Shown here: piece by piece, positions 46,916 through 55,484 of the stretch | Layout of the letters: every line of letters starts with the position of its first letter | Position numbering within the stretch: the stretch's first letter is position 1 | Assembly (NCBI RefSeq): GCF_030408635.1 | Contig: NZ_CP047198.1 | Location: 186,001 to 250,000, forward strand | Origin: Corynebacterium coyleae | GTDB lineage: Bacteria > Actinomycetota > Actinomycetes > Mycobacteriales > Mycobacteriaceae | Direction: 5' to 3' | DNA length: 64,000 nt | Notes under the pieces: generated by a model | The model's input: the letters and a program-made list of their open reading frames with translations, nothing else | Databases searched by the model: none | What the model was told of the DNA's origin: nothing | Made by a program: the position numbers and the translations under genes

Positions 46916-48103
46916 TTACCTTACAAGGCCTGCGAGGTGCACGAGCGCACCGACAACCGGCCCGACGAACAGGGCGACGGTAACCGAGGTGGCCACGCCC
47001 CACGGCGCGATGAAGAGGACCGCGAAGGCGATCAGCGTCGCCGCGACCCAGCCTGCCACGTAAAACGCATGCCGCTCCTGTGCGAGCACTGCCACGCCGG
47101 TGATCATGAGCATGCCCATAAACGCCGAGGCGAACGTGAGCAGTCCGAGCGTGATGCCGGCGACGAACAGTTCCGGTTTGAACGCGAGGCGCAGGATCCA
47201 TGGGCCGATGAGCCACGCGGCGGCGAAACCGACCACGCCGAGGGCGAGCACCGCGCCGATGGGGGCGGCCAGCGCCTTGTAAATACGGTCGCGGTGTTCC
47301 ACGAACCGCACCACCAGCGCCGATTGGAAGCGTTGCAGCGGCACGAGCACGGGTGCGCGAGTGAGCATGACGGCATTCGAGATCGCGGCGACGGTCAGGG
47401 AGGTCTGCGGGTCGTCGGGAAACGCGGCGCTGACGGCGGTGGGGAAGCCGGTGATCAGCGCTGCGGAGGCGCCTGAGGCGGTCATGGCGGAGAGGACGCG
47501 GCGCACGAACGTGGCGCGGTCCACGTCCAAGGCGACGCGCACCGGGTCGACGGCGAGGATGACCACCCAGCTCAGGGCGCCGATGACGGTGATGATGAGG
47601 AACTCGCGAAGCCCACCGCCAAGCAGCAGCGTGAGCACGGCGAGGACCAGGCGCGCGCCGGAGTCCAACGCCACGAGCGCGGCGTAGCGCTCCCACAGTC
47701 CCGCACCCGACAGCACGCCGGAGAGCACCGATTGGAACGCGTAGGACAGCAGGCCGAACGCCAGCAGCGCGGTGGCCAGCGTCGGGTCGGAGGGGACGAT
47801 CGTACCCATGCCGAACAGGCCGAACACCGCCACGAGCGCCAGCGCCACCCCGCCGATGACCGCACCCATGCGCCACGGGTTGGCGTTGCCGTGGGTGCCG
47901 TCCTCGCGGGCGGCGGCGACGGCGCGGGTGGTTTCGTGGGTGATGCCGTCCACGATCCCGGCGCACGCGAAGAACAGCCCCCAGTAGGCCAGGAAGTACC
48001 GGTAGCCGGTTTCTACGTCCAGCGCCCACCCGGCGACCCAGACGACGACCAGCCCGCTGATGGCGGCGAACACTGTCGCCAGCGAGAGGTGTTTCACGGG
48101 CAC
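46916..48103 (-). CDS. Polysaccharide/lipid flippase-like membrane protein
   Basis: 395 residues with about ten to twelve hydrophobic helices, TRAPVLVPLQRFQSALVVRF in the middle and a polytopic profile like Wzx/MurJ-type (MOP superfamily) exporters. No enzymatic motif. Placed directly upstream of rmlB (six-base gap), so it may move a rhamnose-containing or other polyprenyl-linked glycan across the membrane. Start overlaps the stop of the M1 peptidase gene by ten bases. Confidence 0.75.
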   Translation of the reverse strand: MPVKHLSLATVFAAISGLVVVWVAGWALDVETGYRYFLAYWGLFFACAGIVDGITHETTRAVAAAREDGTHGNANPWRMGAVIGGVALALVAVFGLFGMGTIVPSDPTLATALLAFGLLSYAFQSVLSGVLSGAGLWERYAALVALDSGARLVLAVLTLLLGGGLREFLIITVIGALSWVVILAVDPVRVALDVDRATFVRRVLSAMTASGASAALITGFPTAVSAAFPDDPQTSLTVAAISNAVMLTRAPVLVPLQRFQSALVVRFVEHRDRIYKALAAPIGAVLALGVVGFAAAWLIGPWILRLAFKPELFVAGITLGLLTFASAFMGMLMITGVAVLAQERHAFYVAGWVAATLIAFAVLFIAPWGVATSVTVALFVGPVVGALVHLAGLVR

Positions 48104-49317
48104 TCCGGCAGTTCGGCGTGCTGTACCCAGGCGTCCAGAATCCCTGTGACCTGCGCGGCGTCGGCGCCGTTGCGGGCAAAGGCGTCAATGAGCGTTTGCG
48201 TATCCACGATCCCGTCCGCGTTCGCAGCCACATAATCGCGCACCGTGTTGAAGAAGACTGGGTCGCCGACGCTTCGTCGTAAAGCATGCAGCGTGATCGC
48301 GCCGCGTTTGTACACGCGGTCGTCGAACATGTCGCGCGGGCCCGGATCCGCCAGGGTAAACCGCATGGGGGTGAGTTTGTCGTAGTGGGTGCGCACGGAG
48401 TCGTCGATAGGCATCTGTCCTGCGTGATCCGCCCACAGCCACTCGGCGTAGCAGGCGAAACCCTCGTTGAGCCAGATGTCGCGCCAGTGGCCGATGCCGA
48501 GCGAATTGCCGAACCATTGGTGCGCCAACTCGTGCGCGATCAGCCGCTGGTTGCGGCGCAGGTGGTTGATGCCGAAGATGGACAAACCGTGCGCCTCGAG
48601 CGGGATTTCCAGCGCCTCCTCGTGCACGACTACCTGGTAGTTCTCAAACGGGTATGGCCCGAAGACGGTTTCAAAGTAGTCCAGCATCGCCTGCTGTTTG
48701 TTTAGGTCGCCGGGTTGCGCGCCGGGCAGCCACGCGACGACGTTGCGGCCGAGCTCCACGCGTTGGAACTGGCCGACCTGCACCGTGGCCAGGTACGTCG
48801 GCATGGGGTGCGCGGTGGTGTTGGTCACGGCGACGTAGTCGCGGTCGGTGCGCACGTTAAACGTGTAGGTCGCCTTCTCGTCGGGGGTGTCGTTGCAGGG
48901 GAACCAGGTGGGCGCGCCGTTGGGCTGGTTGGCGGTCAGCGCGCCGTTGTCCAGTTCCTCCCAGCCGAGTTCACCCCACGCGGTGCGTCGCGGGCGGGGG
49001 TTGCCACCGTAGCGGATGGTGAGGGTGAATTCGGTGTGGGCCGGGAGGTCGTCGTGAAGCGAGATGCGCAATTTTCCACCCGACTGGCGGAAGCGCTTGA
49101 TGCCACTGCTTATCGACGACTCCACGCGCCGAACCGCAAGCCCCTCCGCCACATCCAACGTCAGGTGGTGCAGGGCTTCGGTGGTGGTCAGCGTCAACGT
49201 TGCGGTGGCGTTGAGCCGGTTGGGTCCGACGATGTAGTCGAAATCCAGGTCGTAATGCGTGACGTGGAACCCACGGTTGGGTTCCACGCCCGTGTAGTTG
49301 TCGCTGCGGCGTTTCAT
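48094..49317 (-). CDS. M1-family metallopeptidase (short form)
   Basis: 407 residues: exopeptidase-type loop, then HELAHQWFGNSLGIGHWRD with zinc His residues and NEGFACYAEWLW with the third ligand Glu (HExxH-x18-E). It stops soon after the catalytic domain and lacks the large C-terminal domain of 850-residue aminopeptidase N. No signal peptide, so likely cytoplasmic. First gene of the chain leading to the flippase and rml genes. Confidence 0.88.
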   Translation of the reverse strand: MKRRSDNYTGVEPNRGFHVTHYDLDFDYIVGPNRLNATATLTLTTTEALHHLTLDVAEGLAVRRVESSISSGIKRFRQSGGKLRISLHDDLPAHTEFTLTIRYGGNPRPRRTAWGELGWEELDNGALTANQPNGAPTWFPCNDTPDEKATYTFNVRTDRDYVAVTNTTAHPMPTYLATVQVGQFQRVELGRNVVAWLPGAQPGDLNKQQAMLDYFETVFGPYPFENYQVVVHEEALEIPLEAHGLSIFGINHLRRNQRLIAHELAHQWFGNSLGIGHWRDIWLNEGFACYAEWLWADHAGQMPIDDSVRTHYDKLTPMRFTLADPGPRDMFDDRVYKRGAITLHALRRSVGDPVFFNTVRDYVAANADGIVDTQTLIDAFARNGADAAQVTGILDAWVQHAELPECP

Positions 49318-49345
49318 CGCCTGCGAAGTCTAGTCCAGCGCGGGC

Positions 49346-50455
49346 TTACACCCCGAGTGCCGGTGCGATAGTGGTGCGCCAGGCCTTGTCCAGGTCGTCG
49401 CGCCAGTACGGCCAGGAGTGGGTGCCCACGTTGCGCAGCTCGAAGTGCGCCGGGATGTTCAACCCGTCGAGCTTTGCCTTGAGGTCGTGGGTGCAGGTGT
49501 TGATCGCAGCCTCGATCACTCCGCCTTCTACCTGCAGCGTTGCCGCGCCGATGTGTGCGATCGGGTCCGGTGCGCCGAGGCCGATGAGGTAGCTGACCTG
49601 GTCGCTGCGCCCCGCCAGGCCGGTGCCCGCGGAGACGTAGAGCTTCAGGCCGCGCAGTTTCTCGGCGTTGAGCAGGGCGTCGTTCCAGCGGTTGTACGGT
49701 CCGCCCATTGGGCCCCACATCATCTCCGGGGTGACGGTTTTGAAGTCCTGGGTGGCCGACGCGCGGTTCACGGTGATGCGGGCGAAGTTGTAGCCGGCTG
49801 GCGAGGATGTCGCCGCGCAGCCGGAGAACGACGCCGCCGCCTTGTACATGCCCGGGTTGTGTTGCGGCAGGACGAGCGCCGAGGTGCCCGACATGGAGAA
49901 CCCGGCGATCGCTCGGTTGTTATTTGCACCGAGGGTGCGCTCAATCGGACCAGGCAGTTCCTTGGTCAGGAACGTCTCCCACTTCTGTGGGCCGTTGAGG
50001 TAGCGGGAGCGCACGGTTGGGGCGACCCAGTCGGTGTAGTACGAAAAAGCGCCAGCCTGCGGGATGACCACGTTGACACCCTTGCCGGCGAAGTAGTCCT
50101 TGGTGGTGTGCAGGTGGATCCAGTCCTGGTCCTGCTCCGCACCGCCTGCGCCGTTGAGCAGGTAGAGCGTCGGCGCGCCCTGGACGCGCTGGCCGGCTGG
50201 GTTGGTGGCGGGGATGACGGCAACCGGGATGTCACGGTTCATCGACGGGGAGAACACGTTGTAGGACAGGACCGTTTTGTGGTCGACCTGCTTCACCCAG
50301 GACTGCGGCTTGCCGGTGTGGATGACAGTCGGCGGGTTTGCCGTGGCGTCCCACGCCTTGACCACGCCAACCGGCTGCGCCACCGCGGGAGTCGTACCGC
50401 ATGCGACGGCGACGGCGGTGAGTGCTGCGAGCGCAGCTTTCTTCAAGGTCTTCAT
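49346..50455 (-). CDS. Corynomycolyltransferase / trehalose mycolyltransferase family esterase
   Basis: 369 residues from ATG 50455, where the signal peptide KTLKKAALAALTAVAVACGTTPAVAQ starts. Alpha/beta-hydrolase of the antigen 85 type: [18 protein letters not shown], nucleophile in AIAGFSMSGTSALVLPQ, and the catalytic His in VGTHSWPYWRDDLDKA. Such enzymes move corynomycolic acid from trehalose monomycolate to arabinogalactan, trehalose or, in the MytC case, to small proteins. Two family members lie within 3 kb here with a 36-codon gene between. Its promoter is divergent from that small gene. Confidence 0.92.
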   Translation of the reverse strand: MKTLKKAALAALTAVAVACGTTPAVAQPVGVVKAWDATANPPTVIHTGKPQSWVKQVDHKTVLSYNVFSPSMNRDIPVAVIPATNPAGQRVQGAPTLYLLNGAGGAEQDQDWIHLHTTKDYFAGKGVNVVIPQAGAFSYYTDWVAPTVRSRYLNGPQKWETFLTKELPGPIERTLGANNNRAIAGFSMSGTSALVLPQHNPGMYKAAASFSGCAATSSPAGYNFARITVNRASATQDFKTVTPEMMWGPMGGPYNRWNDALLNAEKLRGLKLYVSAGTGLAGRSDQVSYLIGLGAPDPIAHIGAATLQVEGGVIEAAINTCTHDLKAKLDGLNIPAHFELRNVGTHSWPYWRDDLDKAWRTTIAPALGV

Positions 50456-50514
50456 GAGGCGGGTCCCCGTTTCTGTAACGAAAGTGTGTTGCCTGACGAC
50501 ATTCGAAGCGTCAT

Positions 50515-50525
50515 TGTACGGTACA
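50515..50525. promoter_or_regulatory. Palindrome in the divergent promoter region of the mycolyltransferase and the 36-codon gene
   Basis: TGTACGGTACA is a perfect palindrome (odd centre) 60 bases before the mycolyltransferase start and 57 bases before the small gene start. It could be an operator shared by both; the protein is unknown. Confidence 0.35.
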
Positions 50526-50581
50526 TACGTTAAACCTGTGGCTATTGTTACAGATGTTCCACGTTTTGAAAGGAAAGCGAC

Positions 50582-50692
50582 ATGAACCCGATCGAATCCG
50601 TCCAGCTGCAGATCAACGAGGTCCTCGGCCAGCTCATTCACTTCGGCTCCTCGACGTCCTCCACGATCGCCTACGGCCTGGGCATGTTCTAA
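50582..50692 (+). CDS. 36-residue small protein between two mycolyltransferase genes (possible mycomembrane peptide)
   Basis: ATG to TAA encodes 36 residues: MNPIESVQLQINEVLGQL, then a Ser/Thr run FGSSTSSTIAYG and LGMF. It has no Lys, Arg or Cys and two Glu, so it is acidic, and its N-terminal half can form an amphipathic helix. A consensus ribosome site (GAAAGGAAAGCGAC) stands before the ATG, and a textbook terminator follows ten bases after the stop, so it is very likely a real short transcript. Size, acidity, lack of a signal peptide and Ser-rich tail recall the corynebacterial PorA/PorH peptides that are O-mycoloylated. Function is inference. Confidence 0.75.
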   Translation: MNPIESVQLQINEVLGQLIHFGSSTSSTIAYGLGMF

Positions 50693-50700
50693 AAGCTAGA

Positions 50701-50735
50701 AAAAGAGGCACCCTGTGGCAGGGTGCCTCTTTTTT
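50701..50735. terminator. Two-way terminator for the 36-codon gene and the second mycolyltransferase
   Basis: GAGGCACCCTG/CAGGGTGCCTC with a three-base loop, T6 on the plus side and AAAA before the stem, so it can end both convergent transcripts. Confidence 0.92.
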
Positions 50736-50759
50736 GTTGCCTGTTTTTTACAGGCGCGG

Positions 50760-52226
50760 TTACAGGCCGAGCGCCGACTTGAACACGGTCTCGTAGGAGC
50801 GCTTCAGGTCGTCGCGCCACACTGGCCAGGAGTGGGTGCCCACCGGGCGCAGCTCAGCGTGAGCGACCTCCGCACCGTTGGCACGCGCCTTGACCAGGAA
50901 GTCGTGGGTGCAGGCGTTCATCGCAGCCTCGATCGCGCCACCTTCGACCAGGAGGGTCGCGGCGTTCGCGGAACCCTTCACAAACGCGTCGGAGGAGTCC
51001 AGGCCCGCATCTTCGAGGCGCTTCCGCAACGTGCCCGGCATGTCGGTCTCCGCTGCGAGGCCGGTGCCGGTGGAGATGTACACCTTCGTGTCAGTGCCCG
51101 CCAGAGCTGGTGCGTTGACCAGGGCGTCGTAGCGGCGGTTGTAGTCCGAACCCATCGGGCCGAAGATGTACTCAGGCGTCATGACACCCGGTGCAGCACG
51201 GTCCACGGTGAGGTTGATGAAGAAGCTCGGCAGCGGACGCGACGTTGCCGGGCAGCCGGAGAACGAGCCGACGGCCTTAAACATGTTCGGGTTGTGCTCA
51301 GCGAGCAGCAGCGACGAGGTGGCGGACATAGACATGCCGATCACGCCACGGCGGTTCGGGTCAGCCTTGATGTACGGCTCGATGGTCTGCGGCAGTTCCT
51401 TGGCCAGGAACGTCGACCACATCTGCTTGCCCTTGTAAAACACGTTGTTCTCCGTCGGCGGCTCTGCAGCCCAGTCGACGTAGTACGAGAATGCGCCCTC
51501 CATCGGGATGACCACGTTCGCGCCCGAGTGACCGTAGACCTCGTGGACTTCTTCGAGTGCCTGGGAAACCCAGTCGGTGTCCTGCTCGGAGCCACCAGCG
51601 CCGTTAAGTAGGTAAACCGTCGGGGCGTTCTCGACCGTTTCGCCCTTGTCGTTGGTGGCGTAGAACACCGCGACCGGGATGTCGCGTTCCATCGACTCCG
51701 AGTGCACGCGCAGCGCTTCGTTCTTCCACACGTGCTGGTTGTCGGCCAGACGCTTGACCCAGCGCTGGTCCGCGCCGCTCATCGTCTTCGGCACCTCGCC
51801 GAGTTCCTTGATTGCCGGGTGCTGCTGCATATCCTCGCCCATCGGGTTCAGCTTCGCCGCATCCTCCGAAAGCACCGTGGCGTCCGCATCCGCGTCAGCG
51901 GCTGAGTCGTCCTTCCCGTCCTTCGAGGTGAGGTCCTCGTTGGTCGTGTCCTTGCTGGAGCCCTCCGGCACCAGCTCGGACGTGGTTGGGGTGGGCTCGT
52001 TCGAGGTCGACGTTGTCGACGTTTCCGACGTGGTCGACTTCTCAGTCGGCTCGGTCGTCTCCGAGGTGGTGGTCTCGGGCAGTGTTGTATTCACTGTCGA
52101 CTGGGCAGCGCTGAGGACGGCGGGGGTGTCGTCGTCAAGCGAAGATGCGTAATGGATAACGGGAACGGCACCTGCTGTAACAAGGGCGACAGCGGCTGCG
52201 GCGATGGCCGGACGCGTGAGTTTCAC
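50760..52226 (-). CDS. Second mycolyltransferase-family esterase with Ser/Thr-rich linker
   Basis: 488 residues. Signal peptide or anchor [20 protein letters not shown], then about 80 residues of Thr/Ser/Glu/Asp-rich low-complexity sequence ([20 protein letters not shown] and on), then the esterase domain: [38 protein letters not shown] with the nucleophile, and [17 protein letters not shown] with the His. The disordered linker, absent in the neighbour, would hold the domain away from the membrane or be glycosylated. Highly similar to the gene at 49346, so likely an old tandem duplication. Confidence 0.9.
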   Translation of the reverse strand: MKLTRPAIAAAAVALVTAGAVPVIHYASSLDDDTPAVLSAAQSTVNTTLPETTTSETTEPTEKSTTSETSTTSTSNEPTPTTSELVPEGSSKDTTNEDLTSKDGKDDSAADADADATVLSEDAAKLNPMGEDMQQHPAIKELGEVPKTMSGADQRWVKRLADNQHVWKNEALRVHSESMERDIPVAVFYATNDKGETVENAPTVYLLNGAGGSEQDTDWVSQALEEVHEVYGHSGANVVIPMEGAFSYYVDWAAEPPTENNVFYKGKQMWSTFLAKELPQTIEPYIKADPNRRGVIGMSMSATSSLLLAEHNPNMFKAVGSFSGCPATSRPLPSFFINLTVDRAAPGVMTPEYIFGPMGSDYNRRYDALVNAPALAGTDTKVYISTGTGLAAETDMPGTLRKRLEDAGLDSSDAFVKGSANAATLLVEGGAIEAAMNACTHDFLVKARANGAEVAHAELRPVGTHSWPVWRDDLKRSYETVFKSALGL

Positions 52227-52304
52227 GGAACTGTGCTCGCTTTCCTAAAGACTTGGGGAGATCCTCCGCCACATTTTGCCAGACGGGGACGTACCATATG
52301 CATC

Positions 52305-53717
52305 GTGAGTAAAGAACATTTTGACGTTGTTGTCCTCGGCGCGGGCCCCGGTGGCTACGTCGCCGCCATCCGTGCAGCTCAGCTGGGTAAGAAAGTTGCT
52401 GTCATTGAGAAGCAGTACTGGGGCGGAGTCTGCCTCAACGTAGGCTGCATCCCATCCAAGGCGCTGATCAAGAACGCTGAAGTCGCTTCGATCTTCAACC
52501 ACGAAGCAAAAACTTTCGGCATCAAGGGTGACGTGGAGTTTGACTACACCGACGCCCACAAGCGCTCCCGCCAGGTCTCCCAGAAGATCGTCGGCGGCGT
52601 GCACTACTTGATGAAGAAGAACAAGATCCAGGAGATTAACGGCCTGGGCTCCTTCAAGGACGCCAAGACCATCGAGATCACCGAGGGTGACGACAAGGGC
52701 AAGACCGTCACTTTCGACGACTGCATCATCGCCACCGGCGCCGTCGTGCGCACCCTGCCGGGCATCGAACTGTCCGAGAACGTCGTCTCCTACGAAGAGC
52801 AGATCCTCAACCCTGAGGCTCCGGAGAAGATGGTCATCGTCGGCGCAGGTGCCATCGGCATGGAGTTCGCCTACGTGCTGTCCAACTACGGCGTTGACGT
52901 CACCGTCATCGAGTACCAGGACCGCGTCCTGCCGAACGAAGACAAGGACGTATCCAAGGAGATCGCCAAGGCCTACAAGAAGCTTGGCGTGAAGCTGCTC
53001 ACCGGCCACGCCACCACCGAGGTGCGCGACAACGGCGACACCGTCGAGGTCGACGTAAAGAAGAACGGCTCCGACAAGACCGAGACCCTCAAGGCTGACC
53101 GCGTGATGATCTCCGTCGGCTTCGCCCCGCGCACCGAGGGCTACGGCCTGGAGAACACCGGCGTCGAGCTCACCGACCGTGGCGCCATTGCTATCGACGA
53201 GCGCATGCGCACCAACGTCGATCACATCTACGCCATCGGCGACGTCACCGCGAAGCTCCAGCTCGCCCACGTCGCAGAGGCGCAGGGCATCATCGCTGCC
53301 GAGACCATCGCGGGTGCAGAGACCCTCGAAATCGAGGACTACATGATGACCCCGCGCGCCACCTTCTGTAACCCGCAGGTTGCATCCATGGGTTACACCG
53401 AGGAGCAGGCCAAGGAGAAGTGGCCGGACCGCGACATCAAGGTCGCGACCTTCCCGTTCACCGCAAACGGCAAGGCAGTTGGCCTGGCTGAGACCGCTGG
53501 CTTTGGCAAGCTCGTTGCCGACGCGGAGTTCGGCGAGATCCTCGGCGCCCACCTCGTTGGCGCGAACGTTTCCGAGCTTCTGCCGGAGGTTGTGCTTGCA
53601 CAGCGCTTCGATCTGACCGCTGGTGAGATCGCTCGCTCCATTCACATCCACCCGACCCTGTCTGAGGTGCTCAAGGAAGTTGCCCACGGCGTCGAAGGCC
53701 ACATGATCAACCTTTAA
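52305..53717 (+). CDS. lpd: Dihydrolipoamide dehydrogenase
   Basis: 470 residues from GTG 52305: FAD site [19 protein letters not shown], redox disulfide [20 protein letters not shown] site [40 protein letters not shown], and C-terminal [12 protein letters not shown] with the catalytic His. It is the E3 component of the 2-oxoacid dehydrogenase complexes. The length equals that of C. glutamicum Lpd, which also lies near sdhCAB. Confidence 0.96.
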   Translation: MSKEHFDVVVLGAGPGGYVAAIRAAQLGKKVAVIEKQYWGGVCLNVGCIPSKALIKNAEVASIFNHEAKTFGIKGDVEFDYTDAHKRSRQVSQKIVGGVHYLMKKNKIQEINGLGSFKDAKTIEITEGDDKGKTVTFDDCIIATGAVVRTLPGIELSENVVSYEEQILNPEAPEKMVIVGAGAIGMEFAYVLSNYGVDVTVIEYQDRVLPNEDKDVSKEIAKAYKKLGVKLLTGHATTEVRDNGDTVEVDVKKNGSDKTETLKADRVMISVGFAPRTEGYGLENTGVELTDRGAIAIDERMRTNVDHIYAIGDVTAKLQLAHVAEAQGIIAAETIAGAETLEIEDYMMTPRATFCNPQVASMGYTEEQAKEKWPDRDIKVATFPFTANGKAVGLAETAGFGKLVADAEFGEILGAHLVGANVSELLPEVVLAQRFDLTAGEIARSIHIHPTLSEVLKEVAHGVEGHMINL

Positions 53718-53730
53718 TTGATCGCCGCAT

Positions 53731-53768
53731 AAAAAGGGGCGCGACCGCACAGGTCGCGCCCCTTTTTT
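53731..53768 (+). terminator. Terminator of lpd
   Basis: 16-bp perfect stem AAAAAGGGGCGCGACC/GGTCGCGCCCCTTTTT, loop GCACA. Confidence 0.95.
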
Positions 53769-53774
53769 ATGTTG

Positions 53775-53814
53775 TGGTGCGGATCGTCTAGCTGCCACTA
53801 GACGATCCGCACCA
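53775..53814. repeat. Palindromic element, copy 1
   Basis: 17-bp arms TGGTGCGGATCGTCTAG/CTAGACGATCCGCACCA around six bases CTGCCA. The core GATCGTCT...AGACGATC recurs at 53865-53903. Confidence 0.9.
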
Positions 53815-53864
53815 TATTGAACATGGGTTGCGTTATCACCTGGGAAAACGCGGGCGAGGTGCGT

Positions 53865-53903
53865 TGATCGTCTGGTTGTGCTGCCAAGGAAGCTAGACGA
53901 TCA
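53865..53903. repeat. Palindromic element, copy 2
   Basis: TGATCGTCT (53865-53873) and AGACGATCA (53895-53903); the loop includes GCTGCCA as in copy 1. Confidence 0.8.
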
Positions 53904-53967
53904 GCAAAAGCAGAACGCGGCGCCCCGGCTGGCGGGGCGCCGCGTGGGGTCGTCGAAAAGCGAGTGC

Positions 53968-54432
53968 TTATGCGCCTGCGACTGCTGCTGCGAGCTTGTC
54001 CAGGGACTTGGCCAGGAAGTCGTCGTTGAACTTCTCGGTCATGCCCAGCAGGTTCTCCTCCAGCTCATCGCGCTGGTAGGTGAGCTTCACGGTGGTGTTG
54101 TCGGCGTCGATCGGCTCGAGCTCGTAGAGCCACTTCGCGCCAACCTTCACCTGGGCGGTGGTGTTTTCCACGTTCTTCCAGCCGATGATGCGGTCCGGCT
54201 GGATGGCGAAGACCTCGTTGACGGTCTGGTAGTCGCCGTCCTCCTTGGTCATGTTCATAGTGAACGTGTCGCCGACTGCCTTGAGGCGCTCGGCCTGGTC
54301 GGCGGAGACAACCATGCCGGAGTCGTCGGTCTCGGCGTGGCGCTCGGGGTTGGACAGGATGTCGAAGATCGCGGCCGCAGGGGCATCAATCTGACGGGTT
54401 GCAGAGTTCTCGGTGTTCTTGTCAATAGCCAT
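53968..54432 (-). CDS. SRPBCC (START-like) family protein
   Basis: 154 residues with the polyketide cyclase/START opening TRQIDAPAAAIFDILSNPERHAE and the strand pattern of a hydrophobic-pocket protein ending in a long helix (FLAKSLDKLAAAVAGA). Ligand unknown. It sits alone between lpd and sdhC, divergent from the latter. Confidence 0.82.
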   Translation of the reverse strand: MAIDKNTENSATRQIDAPAAAIFDILSNPERHAETDDSGMVVSADQAERLKAVGDTFTMNMTKEDGDYQTVNEVFAIQPDRIIGWKNVENTTAQVKVGAKWLYELEPIDADNTTVKLTYQRDELEENLLGMTEKFNDDFLAKSLDKLAAAVAGA

Positions 54433-54544
54433 GGGGGCCAGCGTACCGATTTCGCCCCGAGCTGGCAGTTAGGTGAAACTAACCAACCAAAGATTGACAC
54501 TTAACGGGGTGAGGATTGTTGGCTATCCACCATCAATGCCTCGC

Positions 54545-54560
54545 GGTGAGGAAGGTCACA
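54545..54560. promoter_or_regulatory. GlxR binding site upstream of sdhC
   Basis: GGTGAGGAAGGTCACA differs from TGTGA-N6-TCACA at one specified base. It lies 130-145 bases before the sdhC ATG. GlxR control of sdhCAB is known in C. glutamicum. CTGGGG and AGGGG at 54570-54581 are possible RamA motifs. Confidence 0.65.
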
Positions 54561-54689
54561 AAGTGCGGTGCGTACTGGGGAGAGGGGTCAAGTGTCGGTT
54601 GAAACTTGGGAAAAACATGGATCGGCCTGCAATTCAGGTGTGTGTAACCGGCGCGATTCTCATAGAGTATTAGCGACACTGGAGGTGCC

Positions 54690-55463
54690 ATGACTGTACA
54701 AAACGCAGACCGTGAAGCCATTCGTCACGGAAAAATTACTGAAAAGCCGCTGCGCGAGCGGCCGTCCTACCCAACATGGGCCATCAAGCTGACCATGGCC
54801 ATCACCGGCCTCATCTTCGGTCTCTTCGTGCTTGGCCACATGGTGGGCAACCTGAAGATCTTTATGCCGCTGCACGCCGACGGCTCCGCGCCGATCGACG
54901 ACTACGGCGAGTTCCTCCGCACGATCGGCGAGCCGCTGTTCCCGCGTGAGGGCTTCCTGTGGATTATTCGCATCGTGCTGCTCGCCTGCCTGGTGCTGCA
55001 CGTTTGGGGAGCATTCGCCCTGCACGGCCGTTCGAAGAAGTCCCGCGGTCGCTTCAAGCGCACGGGCCTGATGGGTGGCTGGCAGTCCACCGCGACCCGC
55101 GCAATGCTGGTCACGGGTGTCATCCTGCTGCTGTTCATCGTGTTCCACATCCTGGACCTCACCATGGGTGTTGCTGTGGCTTCCGACGAGTTCGTCCACG
55201 GCGCAGTCCGCAACAACCTGCTGGCTACCTTCGGCCCAGGTCGTTGGTGGGTCACCCTGGTTTACGTTGTCGCGAACCTGGCACTGCTGCTGCACCTGAC
55301 CCACGGCATCTACCTCGCTGTGTCTGACCTTGGCTGGTTGGGCAAGCGCGGTGAGGGCCTCATGGTCGTGCTCGCGTACATCCTCCCGTTCATCGTCGTC
55401 GCCGGAAACGTCATCATGCCGATCGCTCTTGCGGCCGGCTGGGTCCCGGACTTCGTTCGGTAA
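54690..55463 (+). CDS. sdhC: Succinate dehydrogenase cytochrome b subunit
   Basis: 257 residues with five membrane helices and heme-ligand His residues in GHMVGNLKI, LHVWGAFALH, FIVFHILDLTM and LLHLTHGIYL: the di-heme b558 type found in Actinobacteria and Bacillus. It anchors the complex and passes electrons to menaquinone. CACTGGAGGTGCC precedes the ATG. First gene of sdhCAB. Confidence 0.94.
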   Translation: MTVQNADREAIRHGKITEKPLRERPSYPTWAIKLTMAITGLIFGLFVLGHMVGNLKIFMPLHADGSAPIDDYGEFLRTIGEPLFPREGFLWIIRIVLLACLVLHVWGAFALHGRSKKSRGRFKRTGLMGGWQSTATRAMLVTGVILLLFIVFHILDLTMGVAVASDEFVHGAVRNNLLATFGPGRWWVTLVYVVANLALLLHLTHGIYLAVSDLGWLGKRGEGLMVVLAYILPFIVVAGNVIMPIALAAGWVPDFVR

Positions 55464-55484
55464 TGGCCAAATAGGAGAAACAAT

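Noticed and set aside
54473-54673. A 66-codon frame in the sdhC promoter region
   Set aside because: It covers the GlxR site and promoter, has no ribosome site and no recognisable protein pattern.
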